The notes under the pieces are model-generated. The model was given only the letters and a program-made list of their open reading frames with translations, made no database searches and was not told where the DNA came from. Source: Nocardioides sp. (GTDB taxonomy: Bacteria; Actinomycetota; Actinomycetes; Propionibacteriales; Nocardioidaceae). Taken from it: a stretch of DNA of 34,892 nt. Numbering within the stretch: position 1 is the first letter of the stretch; every line of letters starts with the position of its first letter. Location: the NCBI RefSeq assembly GCF_014360585.1, contig NZ_JACIXG010000053.1:1-34892 (forward strand), written 5' to 3'. Of this stretch, positions 13,949 to 22,113 are shown piece by piece. The translations under genes were made by a program, and so were the position numbers.

Positions 13949-15253
13949 TCAGAAGGTGTGCCGCAGGGGGTAGTCCGAGTGCCCGTCGACGGTCTTGGTC
14001 GCGAGCACGTGGTGGAGCTGGATGTTGTTGCGCTCGAAGCCGATCCGGGAACCGGCCATGTAGATGCCCCAGACCTTCGCGGTGCCGAGGCCGACCTCGT
14101 TGACGCAGGCGTCCCAGTTGTCGCGGAGGTTGTCGTTCCAGCCCGCCAGCGTCTTGGCGTAGTGGGCGCGGATGTTCTCGTGGTGCTGCACCTCGAGGCC
14201 GGTGTTCTCGATCGCGGAGACGATCGTGCCGGAGCCGATCAGCTCGCCGTCGGGGAAGACGTAGCGGTCGATGAAGGCCCCCGCGTTCGCCCGCGAGATG
14301 TTGTCGGGTCGGGTGATGCAGTGGTTGAGCAGGCGGCCGCCGTCGCGCAGCTTGCTCGAGATCTTGCCGAAGTACGCCGGGTAGTTGGCCACGCCGATGT
14401 GCTCGGTGAGCCCGATGGAGCTGACCGCGTCGAAGTCCCCCTCGACCACGTCGCGGTAGTCGGAGTAGCGCACCTCGGCGATGTCGTCGAGGCCGTCGGC
14501 CTTGATCGCCCGCTGGGCCCAGTTGGCCTGCTCCCGCGACAAGGTCACGCCGAGCGCCTTGACGCCGTAGTGCTGGGCGGCGTGGCGCACCATCCCGCCC
14601 CATCCGCAGCCGATGTCGAGCAGCCGCATCCCGGGCTGCAGCCCGAGCTTGCGGCAGATGAGGTCGTACTTGGCCGCCTGCGCCTCCTCGAGGGTGGACT
14701 GCTCCGTCGGGTAGAGCGCACAGGTGTAGGTCATCGACGGGCCTAGGACGTACTCGTAGAAGGTGTTGGAGACGTCGTAGTGGTGGTGGATCGCGTCGGC
14801 GTCGCGCTCGGGAGAGTGTCGCGTCCACGGCAGCGCGCTGAGCGCGCGGCCGGAGAGGTTGCGTACGTTCTCGGCCCGCTGCCGCCACGCGGGCAGGTGC
14901 TCCTGCGGGGGTGGCTTGGGCGGGACGAAGTTCGTCGCCCCGAGGGCTCGGACCAGCTCGACCGTCTCGCGCGGGCTGGGCCGCTTGAAGTCGGTCTTGT
15001 CCAGGACCAGGTCCAGGAGCGGGTAGGGGTCGCCCGGATGGATCCCACGGAGCTCCATGTCTCCGCTGACATAGGAACGGGCCAGCCCGAGATCGCCCGG
15101 CGCGGTCAGCAGGAACGCGAGCCCGCGTGGGTTCAGGATCTCCATCCCGAAGGGAGAGTCCCGGTCGCCGGAGACGCTGCCGTCGTACGCGGTGAGCTTG
15201 ATCGGCAGCCCACCGTCGAAGAGTTCGTTGATGGTCTCTGCAATGTGATTCAC
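13949..15253 (-). CDS. SAM-dependent fatty acid methyltransferase (CFA-synthase family, BfaB/TmsB type)
   Basis: A 434-aa cyclopropane-fatty-acid-synthase family protein. The SAM site LLDIGCGWGG lies at about residues 213-222, preceded by HHHYDVSNTFYEYVLG with the bicarbonate and lipid-site residues of the family. The N-terminal domain (about 1-130) is the longer actinobacterial one. Next to an FAD-binding oxidoreductase this family makes a 10-methylene fatty acyl chain from oleoyl phospholipid. The partner then reduces it to 10-methylstearic (tuberculostearic) acid. GTG 15253 overlaps the partner's stop by 4 bp (GTGA). 10-Methyl C18:0 is a known fatty acid of Nocardioidaceae. A true cyclopropane product is the alternative. 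Confidence 0.88.
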   Translation of the reverse strand: MNHIAETINELFDGGLPIKLTAYDGSVSGDRDSPFGMEILNPRGLAFLLTAPGDLGLARSYVSGDMELRGIHPGDPYPLLDLVLDKTDFKRPSPRETVELVRALGATNFVPPKPPPQEHLPAWRQRAENVRNLSGRALSALPWTRHSPERDADAIHHHYDVSNTFYEYVLGPSMTYTCALYPTEQSTLEEAQAAKYDLICRKLGLQPGMRLLDIGCGWGGMVRHAAQHYGVKALGVTLSREQANWAQRAIKADGLDDIAEVRYSDYRDVVEGDFDAVSSIGLTEHIGVANYPAYFGKISSKLRDGGRLLNHCITRPDNISRANAGAFIDRYVFPDGELIGSGTIVSAIENTGLEVQHHENIRAHYAKTLAGWNDNLRDNWDACVNEVGLGTAKVWGIYMAGSRIGFERNNIQLHHVLATKTVDGHSDYPLRHTF

Positions 15254-16641
15254 AGTCTCTTCACCGCCTTGCTGTACAGATCGGTCAACCGATTGCCTGG
15301 GTCATACCTCGCCTTCACGGCAGCGAGGTTGTCCCCGTCATAGAGAGCGTCGAAGACATCCTTGTCGTAGAACGCCTCGGAGTAGAGCGATTTATGCCCT
15401 CCGAGATCGTGGACCTGCTCCTCGATCGCGCGGTTCTTCGGAGCGTTCACCGCGCTGGGGCCGACGTGGACCGTGCCCCAGAACCCGACGTTGACGTACG
15501 TCCGGCCCGCCTCGAGCGGGTAGGTCGGCCACTTCTCGCCGGCGCTCGTGCCCTGCGAGACCAGCGGGCAGAGCCAGACCGGCCGCATCCCGATCTCGGC
15601 GTCGAACCACTCCAGGAAGGCCGGGAGGTTCTCGACCGGGACCTCGATGTCCTGGATCACCCGCTCCCGCAGCAGCCTCCCGGCGCGCGCGTCGAGCTTG
15701 TCGGCGATGCCGAGCTTCCGGTCCAGGCCGATCAGCTTCATGTAGACATCGGAGCGCCGCAGCCGGCGCGGCCAGAGGCGGCGTACGTACTTGTTCTGGG
15801 CACCGAAGGCACCCGAGCACCAGAACCAGTCGGTGTCCCAGCGCCACAGGTAGTCGTACATCGTCAGCAGATCAGCTCCGCCGTTTTTCTGGGCGAGCTG
15901 CTGGATCGAGCGGTAGTAGATCTGCTGGCCGCCGTAGTCGCTCGGGGTCCGCGTGGCCTTCTCGGTCCAGGTCGCCAGGGTGAGGTAGTACTCCCCCGGC
16001 TCGAACGCGACCCCGTCGAGCCCGTCGACCTGGACGCCTTCGTACGTCCCGGTCTCGGTGATCTGCGCGATCGTCTTGGTGAGCAGGCCGAGATCGTCGA
16101 AGCGTACGTGGCGCAGCGCGACGTAGCCCGGCACCTTCTCCAGCTTGATCTTGAGCCTGGTGGCGTAGCCGAGCGAGCCGTAGGAGTTGGGGAAGGTGTC
16201 GAACAGATCCTCCCCAGGCCTCGTGGTGACGATCTCACCGGCACCGGTGAGGATGTCCATCTCCAGGACCGACTCGTGCGGAAGACCGTTGCGGAACGAG
16301 GTCGCCTCGATGCCCATGCCCGTCACCGCGCCACCGAGCGTGATCGTGCGCAGTTGCGGGACCACGTAGGGGATCATCCCGTGCGCCAAGGTGGCGTCGA
16401 CGAGGTCCTCGTAGGTGCACATGCCCTGTACGTCGGCGGTGCCCGCGGCGGCATCGACCTCGATCACGCCGCCGAGGCCGGAGACGTCGAGACCCGGCGC
16501 ACTGGTCGCGGCCCGGGCTCTGAAGAGGTTGGTGGTGCGCTTGGCGAGCCTGACGGGAGCCCCGTCAGGGATCCTCGCGTAAGAGTCGGTCAGCCGTTCG
16601 ACGGCTTCGTTGTGTCGTTCCCAGCCAGTCTCACCCGTCAC
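15250..16641 (-). CDS. FAD-binding oxidoreductase, likely 10-methylene fatty acid reductase (BfaA/TmsA type)
   Basis: A product of about 463 aa with a PP-loop FAD-binding (type 4) domain. VIEVDAAAGTADVQG, then YVVPQLRTITLGGAVTGMGI, forms the pyrophosphate and flavin contacts, and FPNSYGSLGYATRLKIKLE follows. The large C-terminal domain with WRWDTDWFWCSGAFGAQN resembles the FAD oxidoreductases paired with CFA-type methyltransferases. With the downstream gene it should complete 10-methyl branched fatty acid synthesis. TAAAGT lies 7 nt before the GTG at 16641, so I start there; GTG 16650 would add three residues. It is the first gene of the two-gene operon. Confidence 0.85.
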   Translation of the reverse strand: MTGETGWERHNEAVERLTDSYARIPDGAPVRLAKRTTNLFRARAATSAPGLDVSGLGGVIEVDAAAGTADVQGMCTYEDLVDATLAHGMIPYVVPQLRTITLGGAVTGMGIEATSFRNGLPHESVLEMDILTGAGEIVTTRPGEDLFDTFPNSYGSLGYATRLKIKLEKVPGYVALRHVRFDDLGLLTKTIAQITETGTYEGVQVDGLDGVAFEPGEYYLTLATWTEKATRTPSDYGGQQIYYRSIQQLAQKNGGADLLTMYDYLWRWDTDWFWCSGAFGAQNKYVRRLWPRRLRRSDVYMKLIGLDRKLGIADKLDARAGRLLRERVIQDIEVPVENLPAFLEWFDAEIGMRPVWLCPLVSQGTSAGEKWPTYPLEAGRTYVNVGFWGTVHVGPSAVNAPKNRAIEEQVHDLGGHKSLYSEAFYDKDVFDALYDGDNLAAVKARYDPGNRLTDLYSKAVKRL

Positions 16642-16648
16642 TCGACCC

Positions 16649-16654
16649 ACTTTA
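16649..16654 (-). promoter_or_regulatory. Possible -10 box of the 10-methyl fatty acid operon
   Basis: On the minus strand TAAAGT lies 7 nt before the GTG at 16641. There is no Shine-Dalgarno sequence, so the layout suits a leaderless transcript. This site decides between the two candidate starts of the FAD gene. Confidence 0.35.
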
Positions 16655-16762
16655 CGCTCGCGATGGAACTTCGGTTTCGATTTTTTGGTTAGTTCGCTTA
16701 CAGTCGCAAGCGCCGACTGCACCCGTCGAGCTCCCCCATCTCGTGCACCCTGGAGGGTCCCC

Positions 16763-17062
16763 ATGTCCAGTGCTGCCCATCGTGACGCTGTGGCCACGCT
16801 CGCCGAGAAGGCAACCCCCTACTTCACCGAGAACCAGGTCAAGTGGCGCAACAAGTCCGTCTCCCAGGCGCGGCTCGCACTGGCGATCGACCAGATCGTC
16901 GTGCACATGCGCGAGAAGGGTGTCGACATGGCCACGATGAACGGCCTCACTGCCTACCGTGACGAGGACGGCATCCACGTCACGATCGAGCTCGGCACCC
17001 TCCCCCTCGTCCCCGAGACGGGCACGACGGCCGGCACCGGCGGCCACCGAGCCGCTCGCTGA
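16763..17062 (+). CDS. Small conserved-looking protein of unknown function
   Basis: ATG 16763 follows a good ribosome binding site (GGAGGG at 16752-16757). The 99-aa product has a helical start (MSSAAHRDAVATLAEKATPY), then a middle part with SQARLALAIDQIVVHMREKG and a short strand-like stretch (DGIHVTIELGTLPLV). No membrane helix or signal peptide is seen. Third-position GC is high, as in its neighbours, which supports coding. It is divergent from the fatty acid operon and convergent with the deaminase-like gene. I do not recognise a family. Confidence 0.65.
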   Translation: MSSAAHRDAVATLAEKATPYFTENQVKWRNKSVSQARLALAIDQIVVHMREKGVDMATMNGLTAYRDEDGIHVTIELGTLPLVPETGTTAGTGGHRAAR

Positions 17063-17072
17063 TCGAGAGACG

Positions 17073-17408
17073 CTAGCTGAGGTTGCCGCGCGGATCGCCG
17101 ACGAGGACCGGGACGTCCTCGCCCGCGAACTCCTTGACGACCGCGAGGTCGTTCGCGGAGGCCTCCGCCGCCTCGCCGAGCACGACGACGGCCTCGAGGC
17201 CCTTCGATCCGGAGGCCACCGCCATCGCAACGCATACGCCGATCGCGGAGACCTGGAGCGAGGGAAGATCCACGGTGGCCGCGGCGTAGGTGCGTCCGTC
17301 CAGATCGCGTACGGCTGCCCCTTCGGCCGCACCGGTGCGGGCCCGCGTCGCGCGGGCCAGGGTCACCAGCTTGCGGTCTTCGGCCGACAGCTCACTCTGC
17401 TCAGGCAT
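17073..17408 (-). CDS. Cytidine deaminase-like protein lacking the catalytic residues
   Basis: A 111-aa product with the length and strand order of the tetrameric cytidine deaminase fold. It begins DRKLVTLARATRARTG, followed by AAVRDLDGRTYAAATVDLPS. At the position of the usual zinc-binding CAE motif it has LQVSAIGVCVAMAVASG, with no Glu. The PCGxCRQ motif is also absent; ASANDLAVVKEF takes its place. It should therefore not deaminate cytidine. Genes of this type often lie between CNNM and era in actinobacteria, where a structural or regulatory role has to be assumed. It overlaps the CNNM gene by 8 bp, so the two are coupled. Confidence 0.75.
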   Translation of the reverse strand: MPEQSELSAEDRKLVTLARATRARTGAAEGAAVRDLDGRTYAAATVDLPSLQVSAIGVCVAMAVASGSKGLEAVVVLGEAAEASANDLAVVKEFAGEDVPVLVGDPRGNLS

Positions 17409-18822
17409 GGGCCTCTTTCGTTCTGTCCGTCTTCGCTCGGTCGGTCTTCGCTCGGTCGGCCCGGTCGTTCTTCGCCCGTTCGGCCTTCGCCGCCCGGTCG
17501 TTCTTCACCCGATCCGACCTGTCGCTGTGCTGGTCCTCGTCGCCGGCCTCGGTCACGGCCGCGACGATGGCGCTGATGCGTACGGTACCGATCTTGTTCC
17601 TTCGGCCCGCGGCCTCCTCGGCCACGAAGCTGAGCCCGTGGGCCTCGACCTCGGTCCCGGGGATCGGCACGAGGCCGAGATGCTTGGCCATGAGACCGCG
17701 TACGGAGTCGACGTCGTCCTCCTCGACCGCGACGCCGATCAGCTCCTCGAGGTCGCTGACCAGGAAGCGGGCCGGCACCCGCCAGGAGCCGTCGCCGAGG
17801 TGGAGGGGCTCGCGGTCCTCGACGTCGTACTCGTCGGTGATCTCGCCGACGATCTCCTCGAGGATGTCCTCGATGGTGATCAGGCCGGCGGTGCCGCCGT
17901 ACTCGTCGACGACGACCGCGATGTGCTGGCGGTGCTGCTGCATCTCGGCGAGCAGCTCGTCGACCGGTTTGGAGTCGGGGACCCAGGTCGGCTCCCGCAT
18001 CAGCGACTCGACCCGCTGGGTGGTCTCGACGTCGGGCGCCTCGAAGTCGCGCGCGACGACGTCCTTGAGGTAGACCATCCCGACGATGTCATCGAGGCTG
18101 TCGTCGATCACGGGCATCCGGGAGTAGCCGGAGCGCAGGAACAGCGACAGCGCCTGGCGCAGCGTCTTGCGGCGCTCCAGGAAGACGATGTCGCCGCGGG
18201 GCACCATCACCTCACGCGCGCGGGTGTCGCCGAGCTCGAAGACCGAGTGGATCATCCGGCGCTCGTCGGCCTCGATCAGGTCGCTGGCCTCGGCGATGTC
18301 GACCAGCTCGCGCAGCTCGGTCTCCGTCGAGAACGGGCCCTTGCGGAAGCCCTTGCCGGGGGTGAGCGCGTTGCCGAGCATGATCAGCAGGCTCGGGAAC
18401 GGGCCGAGGATCGCGGTGATCGCCCCGATCGGTCCGGCGACCGCGAGGGCGATGCGCTCATGGTGCTGGCGCCCGAGCGTTCGAGGAGCGACGCCGATGA
18501 CGACGAAGGAGATCACGGTCATCGTGCCGGTCGCGGTGAGCACGGTCGGCCACCAGCGCCCCTGGTAGAGGTCGTAGGCCCACAGCGCGACCAGCACCGT
18601 CGCACCGATCTCGCACAGCATCCGGAGCAGCAGCACCGTGTTGACGTAGCGGGCGGGGTCGCCGACCACCGCCACCAGGCGCTTGGCACCGGCGCGGCCC
18701 TCGGAGACCAGCTCGGCGGCCCGGGCACGGGAGAAGGCGCTCAGCGCCGCGTCGGCGGCCGAGAAGATGCCGGCGATCAGGACCAGAACTGCGGCTGCGA
18801 TCAGCAGCCTCGCATCGTCCAT
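17401..18822 (-). CDS. CNNM/HlyC-CorC family membrane protein with CBS domains
   Basis: A 473-aa protein with an N-terminal DUF21/CNNM membrane domain of about four helices (residues 1-145). Two CBS modules follow; VMVPRGDIVFLE and VVVDEYGGTAGLITIEDILE are typical. A CorC_HlyC domain lies at about 345-430. Relatives transport or regulate Mg2+ or Co2+; older names call them hemolysins. The C-terminal 40 residues are a low-complexity tail of Lys, Asp, Arg and Ala repeating KNDRA and KTDRA units, probably disordered. ybeY ends 20 nt upstream. The order ybeY-CNNM-deaminase follows the standard actinobacterial cluster. Confidence 0.92.
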   Translation of the reverse strand: MDDARLLIAAAVLVLIAGIFSAADAALSAFSRARAAELVSEGRAGAKRLVAVVGDPARYVNTVLLLRMLCEIGATVLVALWAYDLYQGRWWPTVLTATGTMTVISFVVIGVAPRTLGRQHHERIALAVAGPIGAITAILGPFPSLLIMLGNALTPGKGFRKGPFSTETELRELVDIAEASDLIEADERRMIHSVFELGDTRAREVMVPRGDIVFLERRKTLRQALSLFLRSGYSRMPVIDDSLDDIVGMVYLKDVVARDFEAPDVETTQRVESLMREPTWVPDSKPVDELLAEMQQHRQHIAVVVDEYGGTAGLITIEDILEEIVGEITDEYDVEDREPLHLGDGSWRVPARFLVSDLEELIGVAVEEDDVDSVRGLMAKHLGLVPIPGTEVEAHGLSFVAEEAAGRRNKIGTVRISAIVAAVTEAGDEDQHSDRSDRVKNDRAAKAERAKNDRADRAKTDRAKTDRTKEAHA

Positions 18823-18842
18823 GGTTGGTGGTGGTGCTCCTA

Positions 18843-19307
18843 TTACTCGGGTGGTCTGGCCGAGGAGCCCCAGGCCTCGAGCAGCTTGGCCTGCAGGCCG
18901 AACATCTCGGCGTGCTCGTTGGGGTCCACGTGGTCGTAGCCGAGCAGGTGGAGGATGCCGTGGGTGGTCAGCAGCTCGATCTCCGCCACGGTGCCGTGGC
19001 CGGCTGCCTCGCCCTGCTTGGCGGCGATCGTCGGGGCGATGATGATATCGCCCAGGTCGCCTTCCTCGGGCTCCTCGTCGAGGCGGCCGGGAAGGAGCTC
19101 GTCACCGGGGAAGGAGAGCACGTCGGTCGGGCCCTCGGTGTCGAAGTAGCGCTCGTTGAGCTCGGTGATCGTGGCCTCGTCGCCGAACTTGATACGCAGG
19201 TCGGCCTGCGGGTGCACCCGCAGCTCCTCGAGCAGGAAGCGAGCGAGCCTGGCGACGTGCTCGACATCGATCTCCTGCTCGGACTCGTTGATGATCTCGG
19301 TGCTCAT
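18843..19307 (-). CDS. ybeY: Endoribonuclease YbeY
   Basis: A 154-aa zinc endoribonuclease for 16S rRNA 3' end maturation and ribosome quality control. The signature HGILHLLGYDH near residues 118-128 supplies the three zinc-binding His. ATG 19307 (reading MSTEIINES) is directly preceded by GGAGGTGGCGGC, the end of an 88-bp repeated element that separates it from phoH. The ribosome binding site lies inside a 15-bp imperfect stem, so translation may be held back by RNA structure. In most actinobacteria phoH and ybeY overlap or abut; the extra 80 bp here is the element. Confidence 0.96.
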   Translation of the reverse strand: MSTEIINESEQEIDVEHVARLARFLLEELRVHPQADLRIKFGDEATITELNERYFDTEGPTDVLSFPGDELLPGRLDEEPEEGDLGDIIIAPTIAAKQGEAAGHGTVAEIELLTTHGILHLLGYDHVDPNEHAEMFGLQAKLLEAWGSSARPPE

Positions 19308-19390
19308 GCCGCCACCTCCGTAGCGCAAGCGCAATCATACGGACGCGGCGGCCTGAGTCCTATTGTCGTTCGCTGTCGCTCACTCATGCC
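19303..19390 (-). repeat. 88-bp start-codon repeat element, copy A (phoH/ybeY junction)
   Basis: It matches 34004-34091 without gaps at 74 of 88 positions, and similarity ends sharply at both sides. On the minus strand it begins and ends with GGCATGAG; the first copy holds the phoH stop (TGA), the second the ybeY start (ATG). Arms 19308-19322 and 19338-19352 can pair around a 15-nt loop and cover GGAGG. TATGAT at the top of the stem is a possible -10 box. Confidence 0.85.
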
Positions 19391-20427
19391 CGACTGTCCC
19401 CGGATGCCCGTCCCTGGCCCTGCACGTCGTGCTCCTCGTACGCCGCGACGATCTTGGCGACCAGTCGGTGGCGGACGACGTCGTGGCTGGTCAGGTTGTT
19501 GAAGCTGATGTCCTTGACGTCCTCGAGGATGCCCTCGACGACCCGCAGGCCCGACTTCTGCCCGGAGGGCAGGTCGGTCTGGGTGACGTCGCCGGTGACC
19601 ACGATCTTGGAGCCGAACCCTAGCCGGGTCAGGAACATCTTCATCTGCTCGGGCGTGGTGTTCTGCGCCTCGTCGAGGATGATGAAGGAGTCGTTGAGGC
19701 TCCGGCCACGGAGGAAGGCGAGCGGGGCGACCTCGATCGTCCCCGACGCCATCAGCTTGGGGATCATCTCCGGGTCCATCATGTCGTGCAGCGCGTCGTA
19801 GAGTGGACGCAGGTAGGGGTCGATCTTCTCCGTCAGGGTGCCGGGCAGGAAGCCGAGCTTCTCCCCCGCCTCGACGGCGGGCCGGCTCAGGATGATTCGG
19901 TTGACCTGCTTGGACTGCAGGGCCTGGACCGCCTTGGCGACCGCCAGATAGGTCTTGCCGGTGCCGGCCGGGCCGATGCCGAAGGTGATCGTGTGCTTGT
20001 CGATCGCGTCGACGTAGCGCTTCTGGTTGAGCGTCTTGGGGCGGATGCTGCGGCCGCGGTTGGAGAGGATGTTGAGGCTCAGCACGTCGGCCGGCTTCTC
20101 CGTGGTGTCGGCGCGGAGCATGCCGATCACGCGCTCGACGGTCTCGCCGCTGACGCCCTGACCGGTGCGGATGATCTGGACGAGCTCCTCGAGGACCCGC
20201 TCGATCATCGCGATCTCGCTGGGGGCGCCGTGGAGGGTGATCCGGTTGCCGCGCACGTGGACGTCGGCGTCGAAGTGAGCCTCGATGATCCCGAGGTGCT
20301 CATCGGCCGGGCCGAGGACGGTCACCATGTCGACGCTGTTCGGGACGACCACGGTGTGTTTGGTGGTCGCGTTGACCCCCGGTGCGGAGGCGTCGGTCGG
20401 AAGCGGACTTGGGTGTCGATCGGTCAT
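19384..20427 (-). CDS. phoH: PhoH-like ATPase
   Basis: A 347-aa cytoplasmic P-loop ATPase of the PhoH/YbeZ family, which works with YbeY in RNA metabolism. Walker A GPAGTGKT lies at 152-159, and a Walker B type IILDEAQN near 245 is followed by KIVVTGDVTQTDLP. An N-terminal KH-like region (about 45-100) precedes the ATPase domain. ATG 20427 is preferred over an in-frame start ten codons upstream. Its TGA stop lies inside the GGCATGAG end of the 88-bp element; before insertion of the element it may have overlapped the ybeY start as ATGA. Confidence 0.95.
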   Translation of the reverse strand: MTDRHPSPLPTDASAPGVNATTKHTVVVPNSVDMVTVLGPADEHLGIIEAHFDADVHVRGNRITLHGAPSEIAMIERVLEELVQIIRTGQGVSGETVERVIGMLRADTTEKPADVLSLNILSNRGRSIRPKTLNQKRYVDAIDKHTITFGIGPAGTGKTYLAVAKAVQALQSKQVNRIILSRPAVEAGEKLGFLPGTLTEKIDPYLRPLYDALHDMMDPEMIPKLMASGTIEVAPLAFLRGRSLNDSFIILDEAQNTTPEQMKMFLTRLGFGSKIVVTGDVTQTDLPSGQKSGLRVVEGILEDVKDISFNNLTSHDVVRHRLVAKIVAAYEEHDVQGQGRASGDSRA

Positions 20428-20518
20428 GGATGCCCGGAGCGGGCCCTTTCTCGTCACGAGGCTGATGCCTCCATGCTACGCGGGCACTCCGCCCGACTCC
20501 TACTGGATAGTTCCTGCG

Positions 20519-21571
20519 TCAGCTCGCGAGCAGCGACTCGACGCGTACGGTCTCCTCGGCGAGCTCGTCTCGCTCGTCGGGCGTGAGGTCGCGGAGCAGC
20601 TTGACGACCTCGACCTTGCCGTCGACCGGCCTCCAGAGACCGACGAGATGACCACCCGCGATCATGACCGCGCCACCGCCTCCGATACCCCACTCCTTGC
20701 GGGATCCCTTGGCCGTGATCCGCTCCCGGTCGGCGTGGGAGAGCCAGAGGTTGTCGAACCTCCCCAGCAGCCGCACCGGAGCATGCTCGTCGCCGGTGGC
20801 GAGCGGCGCGTCCGGGACGTCGTAGAGGGTCTTGCCGGCCTCGTCGCGGTAGGTCACCAGCCCGTCGATCCGCTTGATCACCGGGCCGAGCCGCGTCAAA
20901 GACGACCAGGTGGTGATGTCGGCGGCGCTCGCCGGCCCGTAGGCGAGCAGGTAGCGGCGTACGATCTGCGGCGCCAGGTCCGGGACGGCGTCGTCGGCGA
21001 CGACCGGCGGCACCCCCGTCCAGCGCGGCAGCAGGTCGTAGACGAGCCCGCCCGACCCCTTCCAGAGGCCTCGCGGCGGCAGCTGGACCAGTGGCAGCTC
21101 GTTGCGCGCGCGCAGGCCCAGCGCCTTGGCCGGGATGTCGGGGAAGTGCTCGACCAGACCGGCTTCGAGGGCCGCGTTGGGCAGTGCGCCGAGAGCGAGT
21201 ACGTCCTCGACCGCCTCCACGAATCCCTCGAGCTGCGCAGCGGGGCGGACGATCTCGACCCGCTGGGTGTAGAAGTCGTGGACCGGCTGGGTCCAGGCCC
21301 TGATCAGCGCCGCATCGGCGGCGGTGTGCATGTGGATCGTCGAGCGCAGCGAGGAGAGCCGGACCAGCGCGCTCGACTCGAGCTGTGCGCTGAGCGCGTA
21401 GGGGTCGAACGACTCCAGCCGCGCGGCCAGCGCGAGGAACGGCGGCAGCGACTCCTGCGCCTGCAGGCCGACCACGTGCTCGATCATCTCGGCCGGGGTG
21501 ATCGAGGCCCGCGACAGCAGGTGCTGACGCAGCAGGAGAGTCCGGTTGAGCTGCCGTTCGGTGAGGATCAC
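20519..21571 (-). CDS. Winged-helix DNA-binding protein, AlkZ/YcaQ-like (HTH_42)
   Basis: A 350-aa protein of the HTH_42 family, built of three tandem winged helices. Members AlkZ and YcaQ are DNA glycosylases that unhook interstrand crosslinks and use a QxQ or related motif. Here VVGLQAQES at about 32-40 provides Q-A-Q. A conserved LWRPVDGKVEVV lies near the C-terminus, as does a GRFDNLWLSHADR segment with the Asp/Asn cluster of the family. ATG 21571. It could be a repair glycosylase, but many relatives are uncharacterised. It lies between a lipoprotein gene and phoH and is not part of the usual cluster. Confidence 0.8.
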   Translation of the reverse strand: MILTERQLNRTLLLRQHLLSRASITPAEMIEHVVGLQAQESLPPFLALAARLESFDPYALSAQLESSALVRLSSLRSTIHMHTAADAALIRAWTQPVHDFYTQRVEIVRPAAQLEGFVEAVEDVLALGALPNAALEAGLVEHFPDIPAKALGLRARNELPLVQLPPRGLWKGSGGLVYDLLPRWTGVPPVVADDAVPDLAPQIVRRYLLAYGPASAADITTWSSLTRLGPVIKRIDGLVTYRDEAGKTLYDVPDAPLATGDEHAPVRLLGRFDNLWLSHADRERITAKGSRKEWGIGGGGAVMIAGGHLVGLWRPVDGKVEVVKLLRDLTPDERDELAEETVRVESLLAS

Positions 21572-21586
21572 GGTAGCGATGATGTC

Positions 21587-22054
21587 CTACTCGACGGTGA
21601 TCCTCGCGCCGACCTCCTCCGCAGGCTTCCCCTCGCCGTCGGAGGTGTCGTCGGTGCGGGCGATGAAGACGTACGTCCCGGGCTCGAGCTCGGAGACGTC
21701 GACCGTCGTCTTCCACGGATAGAGCTTGTCCATCCAGCCCTCGGCGGTCACGAATCCCTCGAGGACCGTCTCCCCGGAGCCGTCCCGAACCTCCCACGGC
21801 ACGTTCGCCTCAGGAGAGTTGGCCTTGCCGGAGGCCTGGAAGCTCTCCGAGACCGTCGCGCCCTCGGCCGGAGCCGACAGCGTGATCAGCGCGGAGGTAC
21901 GCGGCAGCGCCGACGGCTTCTCCGACGGCTCGGCCGAGACCTCCGGGTCCTCGGCGACGGCGTCCCCGTCCCCGTTCCCGCAACCGCTGGCGAGTACGCC
22001 GCAGAGGGCAAGAGCGATGATGCAACCAGCCGGACGCGTACGTGTGCTCCTCAT
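21587..22054 (-). CDS. Lipoprotein with Gmad2-like Ig fold domain
   Basis: A 155-aa product with a signal peptide (TRPAGCIIALALCGVLA) and the lipobox LASGC. An acidic Ser/Pro spacer (VAEDPEVSAEPSEKPSALP) follows. The 95-residue C-terminal domain has ITLSAPAEGATVSESFQASG, YVFIARTDDTSDGEG and other Gmad2-type features. This Ig-like fold occurs in spore-germination and other surface proteins; a function is not known. ATG 22054. It stands between rsmE (59 bp away) and the AlkZ-like gene (15 bp), on the same strand, and could be cotranscribed. Confidence 0.75.
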   Translation of the reverse strand: MRSTRTRPAGCIIALALCGVLASGCGNGDGDAVAEDPEVSAEPSEKPSALPRTSALITLSAPAEGATVSESFQASGKANSPEANVPWEVRDGSGETVLEGFVTAEGWMDKLYPWKTTVDVSELEPGTYVFIARTDDTSDGEGKPAEEVGARITVE

Positions 22055-22113
22055 GTCTCCATACTCGCCCGCGACCTCCGAAGGAGGAACCCACCACGCC
22101 GTGCAGTCGGAGG

